A DNA stretch of 60,621 bases from a virus. Location: positions 1 to 60,621 of the IMG/VR virus record IMGVR_UViG_3300048930_000296, one strand, 5' to 3'. A program made the position numbers and the translations under genes. Below the pieces are notes generated by a model, which saw nothing but the letters and a program-made list of their open reading frames with translations, made no database searches and was not told where the DNA came from. Shown one piece after another: positions 25,472 to 33,380 of this stretch (positions within the stretch are counted from its first letter, which is position 1; each line of letters starts with the position of its first letter).

Positions 25472-27994
25472 CTAATTTGCCAAATCGTCAACTGCTTGGT
25501 TAGGCAGCTGAATAATCTTGAAGGCTTTCCCGTGGAAGTTGTAGGCGTCAGCAACCGCGTCTTTCTTGGCTTCCATAATGTATCCCGAAGCCATCATAGA
25601 TGCAAGAGCATCATCCAGCGCACGGTTTGAACCTGCCTTGTGGTTAAGGAAGGATGAAACTCTCTGCGTTCTGACTTGCAGATAGCTTCTTGGTATAATC
25701 GCGTTCAACCGCATTGGCTCAGGAACCTTATAGCCATCTGGAACAGGTTTCGACAGGTAATCGTGCATAATCGAAACAAGCTTCCGCTCGCGTGATTTGT
25801 CACCCTGTCCAACGTCGCCGCTTTCAAGACGCTTGCTCATAATTGCTATATCTTTCCTGACCACAGCTTGCGCCCACTGCACCTGTTCCAAGGTGATACA
25901 AGGTGTCAGCCAATTGTCAGCAACCGCCAGAAGCCCTGCAATTCTGAGTGATTTAAGCGCAGCACGGTTCCACATCTGCCTGCGCGATTCGTCGTTCGTT
26001 CCATTGATTTTGTTATCACACTCGAGCTCAAACGATTCCATCAGAATGCGAGCATCTTCGGTGCGGTTGATCAACTGCGAGTAATCTTTCGCAGTCATGT
26101 TGTCTGCCTGCTGGGCGATAGAATTGAGTGCTCGCTTCATATATTCATCAGGTGCGGTCAACGGAAGCTTGTTCGCTTCAGGGCGCAATCCGTCATATTC
26201 AACAATCAGGAAGCGTGACATAAACCCGTCTTCCATCATGCTTTCAGTCAGCGAGTCGTAGAATGTCCCCGGTGTTGTTTCGCCGATCATGCTGTAGCTG
26301 ACACCGCTAATCGATGCAACGTTGTTATCGGTTGCGCTATACCCGATGCCCCCAACTATAGATTGCGGGCCTGACTTCTGGTAGAGGTTCGTCATCTGCG
26401 TTCGCAGTGTTTGGATTGGACCATCTCGTCCATCCTCATGCGCAAGACGCTTCAGCTTTCGCCCCCACTCACCACTAACATTCAGGAAACACGGGTTAGC
26501 GACGCAAGCTTTGATAAGCGCAGGACCGGAAGCGTATTCTGTGAAGTCGACAAACTTCTGGAATGCAGGGTTCTCTCGCTTGCAAGCGCTCACAATCTCA
26601 CTGATCCCGTTGTGCATCGTTTCTTTACCGATAGCAGATTTCGCAATCAGGATAATATAAAGGTTCAAACCAGACTTTGGAATGTGCCACGCCTTACCAC
26701 ACAACCCGGCCAGCAGTCCAAGGGCTGCAACGATAGCAACCTCCTTGACCGGACGGTTCGCTGAGTTGTAGATATACCGTGCAATATGACCCGTGAACCC
26801 CGGCGGCCAAGGCAGCCCGTGCTCGCCGGCTTGCAGCGCCCCTTCAGTAATGGGTGCCAACCCTGCCAGCTGCACTGATTCGGGCGCTGGTGCCTGCGCT
26901 GGTGCGCTGCTGCCCGCAACGTGCAAAGGTGCCTCGCTGCGGGATTGTGGGGCACCGAATTCAACGGGGGTGGCTGCTACGCCCGTCAACCGTTGTATCT
27001 CAGCGGCGGTGCGCTCGCGAACGGTGCGGTTGGCTTCAGCAAATGCTTCAGCCTGCTTCAGCATGATGCTAATGTCAGCGCGCTGTTCTCGAGCTTCACG
27101 TTCCCTGATTGTGGTTAACGTCAAGTTCAAGTAACGATCGTCCTTGACAGCCTTTTCACGCTTGCCCAATCCACTCTCACGGAACAACCGTCTGCACTGA
27201 GAATTCGATGGACTGTAGAACGTAAGCATTGACATCAGCGCAAGGTCAGCTTCAGATTGGGAAGGAAAGTCAAGTTCCTTCCAACGGCCTTCCCAAAGTG
27301 GGATAAACTTTTCGCTGTTGGCTGCGCGGAATGCAGTTTCAAGAACTGCCCAGTCATCTTCTCGCTCAGGATGTTCCTCGAGCTTAAACTCACCTGGAGC
27401 AGGCATCATCCGTGAAACAAGGTTAGCCAGCATCAGTCGATTATCACGAATAGGGCGTGACATCACAACTTTACCAGTGCTGATAATGAAACGCTCCTGG
27501 CTGTATACCTCAACCCCGTCACGACGGAACCCTCGACCGACGTTACCTTTTATCCAAACGTGGACCCCTTTACCTCCACGGCTCAGCTCGGTGTAGCTGT
27601 CGAACTGCGTCATGATGCTGGTATATCGGTCGAACTGCTCAGGCGTTGTCCACAGGTGTGGCTCTGATGGGTTGCTCTGCGCGTCTTTGACGTCAAGGTC
27701 AATACAGGTAAACGGGTCAGCTTCATGCAGTATGAATCCAACGTCATACCCTGCCTGCTCAACAATGCTCCCATCTTTCAAAACATGTCGAGTGATAGTT
27801 TGCCCGTTCTCCCAAGCGTATCGCGCCGCTTGCTCAAATGGCATCCACTGACTTGGTTGCGTCACTGAAGCGTGGAACAACTTTCCATCTGCACCAATTG
27901 ACATTGGTGCCTTACTGGCACCCGCGACGCACCACTGCGCCAGCTCCTTGAGCTCGTCAGGGATGGTCGGCCATCCCGCTGCCCGGTCATTCAT
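25472..27994 (-). CDS. Primase-helicase: AEP-like primase plus DUF3987 ATPase
   Basis: 840 aa. The N-terminal part resembles archaeo-eukaryotic primase/prim-pol domains: CIDLDVKD (97-104, D99/D101) and SRGGKGVHVWIKG (138-150, H145). Residues about 300-340 are a coiled segment, 350-380 an Ala/Pro linker. The C-terminal half is DUF3987, with Walker A-like AKSAIGKET (451-459) after GLPWPPGFTGHIARYIYN. Likely primes and unwinds DNA for the family B polymerase. The start overlaps the HTH gene stop (ATGA). Confidence 0.82.
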   Translation of the reverse strand: MNDRAAGWPTIPDELKELAQWCVAGASKAPMSIGADGKLFHASVTQPSQWMPFEQAARYAWENGQTITRHVLKDGSIVEQAGYDVGFILHEADPFTCIDLDVKDAQSNPSEPHLWTTPEQFDRYTSIMTQFDSYTELSRGGKGVHVWIKGNVGRGFRRDGVEVYSQERFIISTGKVVMSRPIRDNRLMLANLVSRMMPAPGEFKLEEHPEREDDWAVLETAFRAANSEKFIPLWEGRWKELDFPSQSEADLALMSMLTFYSPSNSQCRRLFRESGLGKREKAVKDDRYLNLTLTTIREREAREQRADISIMLKQAEAFAEANRTVRERTAAEIQRLTGVAATPVEFGAPQSRSEAPLHVAGSSAPAQAPAPESVQLAGLAPITEGALQAGEHGLPWPPGFTGHIARYIYNSANRPVKEVAIVAALGLLAGLCGKAWHIPKSGLNLYIILIAKSAIGKETMHNGISEIVSACKRENPAFQKFVDFTEYASGPALIKACVANPCFLNVSGEWGRKLKRLAHEDGRDGPIQTLRTQMTNLYQKSGPQSIVGGIGYSATDNNVASISGVSYSMIGETTPGTFYDSLTESMMEDGFMSRFLIVEYDGLRPEANKLPLTAPDEYMKRALNSIAQQADNMTAKDYSQLINRTEDARILMESFELECDNKINGTNDESRRQMWNRAALKSLRIAGLLAVADNWLTPCITLEQVQWAQAVVRKDIAIMSKRLESGDVGQGDKSRERKLVSIMHDYLSKPVPDGYKVPEPMRLNAIIPRSYLQVRTQRVSSFLNHKAGSNRALDDALASMMASGYIMEAKKDAVADAYNFHGKAFKIIQLPNQAVDDLAN

Positions 27995-28230
27995 GCCCGC
28001 AGCTCCCCGCGCCTTGCTTTCAGATTAATGCGCCAAGCGTCAAGGTAAGGCATGACTTCACTGCGCTTCCAGAGCTGCACTTGTCCACTGCCCCCATCAA
28101 TCAAAATGGGCTCAGGAAGCAATCCCCTCTGCTTTCCTTGGACAATAGTAGATCTGTTGATATTCAGGTATTGGCAGATTTCCCTGGAGGTTATATACGT
28201 CTTGTCGAATTCTTCTTGTGCCGTCGGCAT
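27991..28230 (-). CDS. AlpA/excisionase-like helix-turn-helix protein
   Basis: 79 aa with ATG at 28230 preceded by GGAGG. TYITSREICQYLNINRSTIV then a turn and LWKRSEVMPYLDAWR is the standard MerR/AlpA-like winged HTH (HTH_17). In this position, directly before the primase-helicase gene, it may regulate that gene or help load the replication complex. A longer form from 28290 is possible but lacks a ribosome site. Confidence 0.8.
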   Translation of the reverse strand: MPTAQEEFDKTYITSREICQYLNINRSTIVQGKQRGLLPEPILIDGGSGQVQLWKRSEVMPYLDAWRINLKARRGELRA

Positions 28231-28306
28231 ACTACCTCCAGGACCCGTGTAACGGGTGAGCATAAACAACCCGCTGGGGCTTCGCAACACCTGTTTTGCA
28301 AGTCTA

Positions 28307-28320
28307 AGCTAGCGCTAGCT
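28307..28320. promoter_or_regulatory. 14-bp perfect palindrome, operator-like
   Basis: AGCTAGCGCTAGCT reads the same on both strands. It is in the intergenic gap upstream of the HTH gene at 27991-28230, so it is a reasonable binding site for a dimeric regulator. Confidence 0.45.
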
Positions 28321-28491
28321 AACATCAGCCTGAAAAGCGCGGATTTCTTTTGCAAGAGCTTCGAGAAGCTCGGGCGTTGCCGGGTCCATCACCGGCCTTC
28401 CTGACAGACCGTCAATCCTGGTTTGCAAGAGCTTGCGGGCATTGTCACGCTTCTGCGAAGCAATACCCCGTTCGTAGACAGCTTTTGGAAA
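28315..28491 (-). pseudogene. Out-of-frame C-terminal remnant of the 28445-28708 gene
   Basis: An open minus-strand frame without its own good start reads FPKAVYERGIASQKRD, RKLLQTRIDGLSGRPV, MDPATPELLEALAKEIR and stops at 28315. It has protein-like composition and continues the preceding gene if one A is removed from the AAAA run (TTTT on plus at 28483-28486). That would give a single product spanning 28315-28708. A free-standing 24-aa product starting at ATG 28389 is the alternative. Confidence 0.5.
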
Positions 28492-28708
28492 TCAGGTCTG
28501 CCTGCCTCCACTTGCTTGACGGATTGATCTCATGCCCCCTGTTGTTGAACCGATAAACGACGGGGCTGCTCGCGGTCGGGATTTCAACGACAACCTGTCC
28601 GCTCGGAGTGATCTTCGTCACCTTACCACGTTTCAGACGGCTGTAAGCATCTGAAACATACGCGTCACCGCCGACGGACAGGTTCAGCCTTTCAACCAAT
28701 GTGGTCAT
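28445..28708 (-). CDS. Hypothetical protein, probably frameshifted near its end
   Basis: 87 aa with ATG at 28708 and AGGAGG upstream. MTTLVERLNLSVGGDAYVSD, then a beta region (KVTKITPSGQVVVEIP; VYRFNNRGHEI) of SH3-like type. The last residues (SCLRTGYCFAEA) look unlike the rest, and a better continuation exists in the +1 frame from 28491. Either a sequencing indel, a real truncation or frameshifted expression. Confidence 0.6.
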   Translation of the reverse strand: MTTLVERLNLSVGGDAYVSDAYSRLKRGKVTKITPSGQVVVEIPTASSPVVYRFNNRGHEINPSSKWRQADLISKSCLRTGYCFAEA

Positions 28709-28709
28709 C

Positions 28710-30173
28710 TCACACCTCCTTTCCTGCAAGTTCAATCATGTGAAGTTCTTCCTGGGCGCGGGTTGCTGCAACATAGCAGAGATTCAGTTCTTGCTGCTTC
28801 TGCCAATCCTGGCGGGCCCACTTAGCAGGGCACTCAGCGCGGCCCAACCAGAACACCCGCGGAGCTTCCAGCCCCTTGGACTTGTGAATGGTCGCCAGGA
28901 CAACCGCATCAGCCTTGTTGGCGAACAGGTAGTCAATGCCTGCTTCCAGATCAGGGATGGTGCGCTTGTTCTCTTTCAGGTTGTCGATCAGGAACAGCAA
29001 GCTCCCAACCTTATCCTCGAGCGCTTCAACTTTTGCATCTTCTTTCTTCGCCCGAAGCTTTTCGGATTCACGCTCGAGGTATGCTTCAAGCTTCTCTTGA
29101 AGCTTGTCCAATCCACGGGCGTTCATCTTCTTGATCAGTGCCTTCAGACCCTGCCCGATCTCACGTCCCATCACCGTGGCAGGCACATTGGCGCGGATGC
29201 AGCGGTAGGCAACCGTCAGCAGGGGTGCAGTCTTGCGACACACAACCAGATCACCGGAACGGAAGTCTTCAACTTTCCAGTCGGTGCCATGTTCCTGCAC
29301 CAGCCCCTCGGGCTTGCCCGGCGCTGCTTCAATGTGCGGGACCCACTGCTGGGCGTAGGTGACCACACTGGTCGGGCAACGGTAGGTGATGGTCAGCGGT
29401 AGCGGGTGGCAGTTGAACTCTTCACGCAAAAGGTCCATGGACGCACTGTCCGCACCGCGGAAACCGTAGATGGCTTGCGCGGAGTCGCCCACCGCAACGA
29501 TGCGCGCATTGGGGCGCATGATCTTCCGAAGCACCGCGCGCTGGATAGCGTTCGTGTCTTGTGCTTCGTCAACGAACACGAAGTCGAACTTGGGCAGGGT
29601 AATTCCGTCCTTGACTGCGAAGTAAAGCATGTCATCGAAGTCAACCATCTTGCTGGCGTTGGACAGGTCCAGCAACTCCCGCGCAACCTCGATTGCACGC
29701 CCGAAGTCAGCTTCATCCGCGTCGGGCTCGATGTTGTGGTGCTCGCACAGCTCGATCCACGCATATTCTGTGTCCTGCACCAGGCACCCAATGCCAACCC
29801 CGCGCGCAAGCCCCACCAGCTTCTGCGCGAACGCACCATACAGGCGGACGTCCTCACCGCTGAACCGTTCCTCCGTTAGCTTCCGCAGCTTGTTCATCTC
29901 AGGGTCACGCGCCCCGCGGGCACGCATCACGGGCATCATGCACAGCGAGTGGAAGGTGCGTCCGTTGACGCCAGCCTTCTTCAGCTCGTCAGCGATGGAC
30001 TTGTTGAACGCCAGGAAGATTGCTTCTCCCTTGACGTGCTTGAACGCCTCCTTGATGGTTGCGGATTTGCCAGACCCTGCAACAGCTTCAACGATCCCGT
30101 TGCGGGTGTCGTGCTTCACAAAGTCAAAGATTGCGGTCTGGTAGGCAGACCAAGTGCGAATCGGTGCGGACAT
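28710..30173 (-). CDS. UvrD-like superfamily 1 DNA helicase
   Basis: 487 aa. Walker A VEAVAGSGKSATI (28-40), Walker B FVFVDEAQDTNAIQR, motif III VGDSAQAIYGFRGADS, motif V ATIHKSKGLEAPRVF and motif VI CYVAATRAQEELHM. ATG at 30173 is preferred over the upstream TTG because AGAGGA sits about 10 nt before it. Shorter than cellular UvrD (about 720 aa), as in Dda-like phage helicases. Likely acts in replication or recombination. Confidence 0.93.
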   Translation of the reverse strand: MSAPIRTWSAYQTAIFDFVKHDTRNGIVEAVAGSGKSATIKEAFKHVKGEAIFLAFNKSIADELKKAGVNGRTFHSLCMMPVMRARGARDPEMNKLRKLTEERFSGEDVRLYGAFAQKLVGLARGVGIGCLVQDTEYAWIELCEHHNIEPDADEADFGRAIEVARELLDLSNASKMVDFDDMLYFAVKDGITLPKFDFVFVDEAQDTNAIQRAVLRKIMRPNARIVAVGDSAQAIYGFRGADSASMDLLREEFNCHPLPLTITYRCPTSVVTYAQQWVPHIEAAPGKPEGLVQEHGTDWKVEDFRSGDLVVCRKTAPLLTVAYRCIRANVPATVMGREIGQGLKALIKKMNARGLDKLQEKLEAYLERESEKLRAKKEDAKVEALEDKVGSLLFLIDNLKENKRTIPDLEAGIDYLFANKADAVVLATIHKSKGLEAPRVFWLGRAECPAKWARQDWQKQQELNLCYVAATRAQEELHMIELAGKEV

Positions 30174-30196
30174 TTCGATCAATCCTCTAGACGGGC

Positions 30197-30225
30197 ACCA
30201 TTGCCCATGAACAAAAGTAGCACAA
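30197..30225 (-). promoter_or_regulatory. Candidate promoter for the UvrD-like helicase
   Basis: Minus strand CCCTTGTGC gives -35 TTGTGC (30220-30225), 17-nt spacer, AATGGT (30197-30202). An alternative register is TTGAAC, 17 nt, TGC-TACTTT a few bases upstream. Confidence 0.4.
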
Positions 30226-30242
30226 GGGAACTAGATGTTCAA

Positions 30243-30274
30243 GAACTATTTGCGGATAGCGCTGAACTATTTGC
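30243..30274. repeat. Direct repeat GAACTATTTGC x2, 21-bp spacing
   Basis: Exact copies at 30243-30253 and 30264-30274, two helical turns apart, just upstream (for minus-strand transcription) of the promoter at 30197-30225. The spacing fits two regulator molecules on one face of DNA. Confidence 0.5.
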
Positions 30275-30307
30275 ACCCGCCCGACATTGCGGTCCGGTTG
30301 CAGGGTT

Positions 30308-30337
30308 GCGGGCGCACTGGTGGGAAGGTGCGCCCGC
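30308..30337 (-). terminator. Hairpin downstream of the 30349-30579 gene
   Basis: Perfect 10-bp stem GCGGGCGCAC (30308-30317) with GTGCGCCCGC (30328-30337), 10-nt loop, immediately after the leftward gene ending at 30349. No T-run; probably a terminator or 3'-end stabiliser. Confidence 0.55.
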
Positions 30338-30348
30338 ATGGGATTCGT

Positions 30349-30579
30349 CTACTTGGAGAAAGCCTTCAGGAAAGCTCGCACCTCTTTGGCTTTGTCACCG
30401 CGCCACCGGGTGATGTTACCCAGGATGTAGAGCGCCTGCACCTTGCGCGCGTAAGCGTCTTCCTTGGGAATCCTGTAGATGCCTGCGTAGGCGTAGTTGA
30501 CCGCGTAGTTGACCTGATTGACCTGCTTCGGGTCATTACCAGCGTCAACGATTGCCTGGCACGCTTCTTCGAATGTCAT
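30349..30579 (-). CDS. Hypothetical protein (76 aa)
   Basis: Starts MTFEEACQAIVDAGNDPKQV at ATG 30579 with GAGGTG upstream; longer readings add an out-of-character N-terminus. Helical, ends AKEVRAFLKAFSK. No family recognised. The upstream gene stops 1 nt before. Confidence 0.65.
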   Translation of the reverse strand: MTFEEACQAIVDAGNDPKQVNQVNYAVNYAYAGIYRIPKEDAYARKVQALYILGNITRWRGDKAKEVRAFLKAFSK

Positions 30580-30580
30580 C

Positions 30581-30811
30581 TCACACCTCATAGTTGATAG
30601 ACTTGCAGGCAGCTCGGAATCCTTCCAGATGCTCTGCGTTGTCAGCCACGGTTCCGTTGTAGAAGAAATGCCGCACTTCGTTTGCCTGCATGAACAGCGC
30701 AACCGCAAGCGGATTCCGCCCAAAGAAAATCCAGTGCTTCTCTTTGGAAGTAACAACTTCCAGCCCGAATCCTCCGTAGTAGGACAGGCTCACAAACTTG
30801 GCACCAATCAT
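30581..30811 (-). CDS. Hypothetical protein (76 aa)
   Basis: Starts MIGAKFVSLSYYGGFGLEVV; mixed alpha/beta with HWIFFGRNPLAVALFM. Not recognised. First gene after the leader repeat at 30848-30866, so probably an early gene. Confidence 0.6.
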   Translation of the reverse strand: MIGAKFVSLSYYGGFGLEVVTSKEKHWIFFGRNPLAVALFMQANEVRHFFYNGTVADNAEHLEGFRAACKSINYEV

Positions 30812-30847
30812 CGCGTTTGGAATAGTCTGAACTCCTCACATATCGGC

Positions 30848-30866
30848 GAGCCAACCTCCCCGTGCT
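30848..30866 (-). repeat. Shared leader element, copy 1
   Basis: Plus-strand GAGCCAACCTCCCCGTGCT. Related copies at 34412-34431 (GAGTCAAACCTCCCCGTGCT) and 35602-35620 (GAGCCAACCTCCCCCCACT). All lie 26-37 nt upstream of a leftward small-gene start, so they would be in the 5' leader of the transcript. Confidence 0.55.
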
Positions 30867-30912
30867 GCAACCCTAGCACAAGGGGTGAACTAGCGGCAAG
30901 CGAATTGTTCAG

Positions 30913-31191
30913 CTACTTTGGAACTTCCTCGAGCAGCACCTTGCGCGCATTCGTTGCGGGCACGCTTCCGATAGCATCCGTGCCTTTGTTGAGCTCACCG
31001 TTCTGCCCAATGAAGAACAACAGATGCGCTCCGGGCTTCGCAAAGGCTGCGAAGCGAGCGCTGCTGCGGTTGTGGTCAACCTTGTATCCACGGGCCGTCA
31101 AAGCGTCAATCAGGCGCGCTTTAACACTGCGCCCAGCTGCCACCGTCTTTCCGTTCTTCCGTGCTGCAAGGTGCAGGGTTTCACGTGCCAT
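30913..31191 (-). CDS. Hypothetical basic protein (92 aa)
   Basis: Starts MARETLHLAARKNGKTVAAG; basic N-terminal half, then GAHLLFFIGQNGELNKGTDA. ATG at 31191 has AGGTTG upstream and lies inside the end of the upstream gene. No family recognised. Confidence 0.65.
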   Translation of the reverse strand: MARETLHLAARKNGKTVAAGRSVKARLIDALTARGYKVDHNRSSARFAAFAKPGAHLLFFIGQNGELNKGTDAIGSVPATNARKVLLEEVPK

Positions 31192-31525
31192 GAGCAACCT
31201 CCGTTGCGATGTAGATAACCTTGCGGTTCCCGTCATAGGTGACGTGGATGTCGCCCTGGCTGTCAATGCCAACCGTCCTGACACCAGCTCCGAACAGCGA
31301 AGGCATCAGATTTGTCAAATGCACAGGCCGGATAAGCAACGCCGGATCAGGCACGCGGAACGCAGCTTTGACAGCGTTCTCTTCAGCCTGCTTGCGCTGC
31401 GCCTCAATCTCAGCATAGCGGCGATCTTCCTGCCTGTTGTATTCTTCATACTCCAGGTCAGGCTTCTCCAACCAGCGTCCAACGCTAGCTTCGAACCTGT
31501 CAAGCATCCGTGTAAGGAATTTCAT
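31181..31525 (-). CDS. Hypothetical protein with charged helix (114 aa)
   Basis: A charged N-terminal helix (EYEEYNRQEDRRYAEIEAQ) precedes a beta-rich C-terminus with VGIDSQGDIHVTYDGNRKVI. Not recognised. ATGA overlap with the upstream gene end (31522-31525). Confidence 0.65.
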   Translation of the reverse strand: MKFLTRMLDRFEASVGRWLEKPDLEYEEYNRQEDRRYAEIEAQRKQAEENAVKAAFRVPDPALLIRPVHLTNLMPSLFGAGVRTVGIDSQGDIHVTYDGNRKVIYIATEVAHGT

Positions 31526-31716
31526 TTCTTCACCGCCTCTCTGACCAGTGTCATAATGTAGTCGTGCGGGACACCCGCGCCAAGGCGCCCAGCGACATCC
31601 ATCTCGGAAATCGCACCGCGCCCATCCTGCACCGTAACGCTCACAGACCCATCAGGATTCCTGAACAGGTTCAGTGTCGCAAGGTGCGTTGCAAGCTTCG
31701 GCGAGCCAACCATCAT
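31522..31716 (-). CDS. Hypothetical protein (64 aa)
   Basis: Starts MMVGSPKLATHLATLNLFRN with a short strand pair (GSVSVTVQDGRG). Not recognised. Overlaps both neighbours by 4 nt. Confidence 0.6.
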   Translation of the reverse strand: MMVGSPKLATHLATLNLFRNPDGSVSVTVQDGRGAISEMDVAGRLGAGVPHDYIMTLVREAVKK

Positions 31717-31898
31717 CCGCCCTCCTTCGTCTCTACGAGCAGAACCGCAGTGTAGAACTGGACGGTGATGTCCTGTCCGAACTGCTCATAGGCAACCTGC
31801 CTGTCGTGGCCTTCGACCAGATAGGACTTACCGTCCTCATGGGTCGTCACCCGCATGAAGTCAAGCGTGTCTCCAGGCATAGGTTTTGCATCAGACAT
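31713..31898 (-). CDS. Hypothetical protein (61 aa)
   Basis: Starts MSDAKPMPGDTLDFMRVTTH; predicted beta, ends TVQFYTAVLLVETKEGG. Not recognised. Co-directional with its neighbours and coupled to the next gene by ATGA. Confidence 0.6.
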   Translation of the reverse strand: MSDAKPMPGDTLDFMRVTTHEDGKSYLVEGHDRQVAYEQFGQDITVQFYTAVLLVETKEGG

Positions 31899-31918
31899 TC
31901 TCTTTTACCTCCGAGTTG

Positions 31919-32482
31919 TCAAATAATTCGAGCCACTTCCAGTGCAATCATATCCGGCCCATAGACATGCTTCCGAGTCTTGAAGTGCCGCCCAGTGCGC
32001 TTCGTGATGCGGTTGATATAGACGTTCACCCGGTTCTGCAGCACGCGCGCCTCGGCCATCGTGTGGACCTGCCACACGAGCGATTCCATTGGCTTCAGCT
32101 TCAGAAGTGGATACTTGGCGTCGGCCGGATCCTCAGGTTCGTCAAATTCCACGCCCGCGGCAAGCAACTCCTCGATTTCCTGCGCCATTTCCGGGCTACA
32201 GGGGCCGCACCAGGGCGCGTGCCAAGGGTCTGTGGTGACCACAGGCATTGGCTCAGCTGGCACCAGTGCAGCGCTTGCGGGCTGTGCGGGCACGGGAATC
32301 GGGGGCGGTGGCTCAGGTGCAGGAAAGAACGTCGAAGGGTCAAATTCTGCAGGGTCACCCGTGTAATGCTGCAACTCCCGAGCGGCAACTTGCTGTGCAT
32401 CTTCGACGCTGGCGATGCCGATATATTCGGCTTCGTCAAATATCGGCTTGGGCGCTGGTGCGGTAGTCCATTCGTCAGACAT
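31919..32482 (-). CDS. Hypothetical protein with Pro-rich middle (187 aa)
   Basis: Acidic N-terminus, a Pro-rich section (APEPPPPIPVPAQP), a WHAPWCGPCSPE motif near 90-100 that looks thioredoxin-like only by the local WCGPC, and a basic C-terminal region (VNVYINRITKRTGRHFKTRK). The short WCGPC match without a surrounding thioredoxin fold is probably chance. First gene after the long non-coding region. Confidence 0.6.
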   Translation of the reverse strand: MSDEWTTAPAPKPIFDEAEYIGIASVEDAQQVAARELQHYTGDPAEFDPSTFFPAPEPPPPIPVPAQPASAALVPAEPMPVVTTDPWHAPWCGPCSPEMAQEIEELLAAGVEFDEPEDPADAKYPLLKLKPMESLVWQVHTMAEARVLQNRVNVYINRITKRTGRHFKTRKHVYGPDMIALEVARII

Positions 32483-32544
32483 GGTATGTCCTCAACGGGC
32501 GAGAGTGCTGGCGCAATGGTTGCACGGTTCAAATATGGATAGCA

Positions 32545-32561
32545 AGCTCAAATATTGAGCT
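32545..32561. repeat. Inverted repeat AGCTCAA-ATA-TTGAGCT
   Basis: Perfect 7-bp arms around a 3-nt centre, just before the ATTGTCAAA iterons and upstream of the leftward gene starting at 32482. Confidence 0.5.
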
Positions 32562-32564
32562 CGA

Positions 32565-32610
32565 ATTGTCAAATTTTACCCGATTGTCAAAATTAGCCGG
32601 AACTGCCAAA
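32565..32610. repeat. ATTGTCAAA iterons
   Basis: ATTGTCAAA at 32565-32573 and 32583-32591 and the variant ACTGCCAAA at 32602-32610, spaced 18 and 19 bp. A related GTTGTCAAA is at about 31915. Each is followed by an A/T-rich stretch. Confidence 0.5.
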
Positions 32611-32617
32611 ATTTTGG

Positions 32618-32764
32618 GCTATAAAGCGAGTTGTGTAGCCCTTTAGCAATTTAGCTTAAATAGTCGAGGGGGGTATATACCCGAAAAGCTGTGTAGCCGG
32701 CTATAAAGGGGCTATAAGGCTATAAGGTAGGCAACGGGTTGAGGTTAAAGTGGGTTGTGTAGCC
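32618..32764. repeat. GGCTATAARG and TTGTGTAGCC repeat array
   Basis: GGCTATAAAG at about 32618 and 32698, GGCTATAAGG at about 32709 and overlapping again near 32718; TTGTGTAGCC at 32631-32640 and 32755-32764, with CTGTGTAGCC at 32689-32698. The two motifs abut head to tail near 32690-32710. Confidence 0.55.
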
Positions 32765-33038
32765 TGCCGATCTTCGAACGCTAAAAGGGGCTATACGGCA
32801 TTTCTCACATTGCTGTTAAAGTGTTAAAACTGTTAATTTTTACACCCTATAGGGGTCCCCTAAATCCCTACTATTCGAGCCAACCTTGCGCTAGTTTTCG
32901 AACTACAGATGCTTCGGATAACAGTGTGCATCCACTCTAATTGCATTATATCCACAATTAGGCCTTGCGATGCGGTTGCCCGGCGTGCTAGGGTGCAGCT
33001 AGGAACCTTTGAACCTTGGATACTGAATCTGAACCTTC

Positions 33039-33105
33039 GGAGACGTCGGCCTTTCCGACTGCCTAAGTTACTGGCGATTGGGATGTAACTCTAGCTGACG
33101 TCTCC
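33039..33105. repeat. Nested inverted repeat
   Basis: GGAGACGTC (33039-33047) pairs with GACGTCTCC (33097-33105); inside, AGTTAC (33066-33071) pairs with GTAACT (33085-33090). Could form a cruciform or structured RNA. Confidence 0.5.
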
Positions 33106-33207
33106 ACTACACCCCGAACCGCCACAGGGCGAGAAGTAGCCGCCACACCCCTCTCCACTATAGGGGTGATGCCAAATTAGCCGACGCTCTTTGATAACTT
33201 TGATGCT

Positions 33208-33265
33208 GACCGCCAGCCTGCCGAGCTCGATAGCTTTCTACATCTGCAGATGTCTATTGGCGGTC
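33208..33265. repeat. Stem with inner 14-bp palindrome
   Basis: GACCGCCA (33208-33215) pairs with TGGCGGTC (33258-33265). The loop holds the perfect palindrome ACATCTGCAGATGT (33240-33253). Confidence 0.5.
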
Positions 33266-33380
33266 GTGCGCGCTGCATCCGCGAACCTCGAGGTTGTGGT
33301 CATGCACGGGGTCAGTCCCCTGCTCACGAGTTCACCCCGCCAGCTGTGTCTGCTAGCGGGGTCAACTGGTGCGGGTCAGG

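Larger units (their letters stand above)
32483..33380. other. Long non-coding repeat-rich region, candidate origin or control region
   Basis: About 900 bp without a credible gene between co-directional leftward genes. It is AT-richer than its surroundings at 32540-32960 and contains ATTGTCAAA-type iterons, GGCTATAA and TTGTGTAGCC repeats, three GAACCTT copies (33003-33037 area), a nested inverted repeat at 33039-33105 and a stem with an inner 14-bp palindrome at 33208-33265. Iterons next to AT-rich DNA are typical of replication origins. Confidence 0.5.

Noticed and set aside
31919-32482. Thioredoxin-like WCGPC motif
   Set aside because: Only five residues match; the surrounding sequence is Pro-rich without thioredoxin strands and helices.
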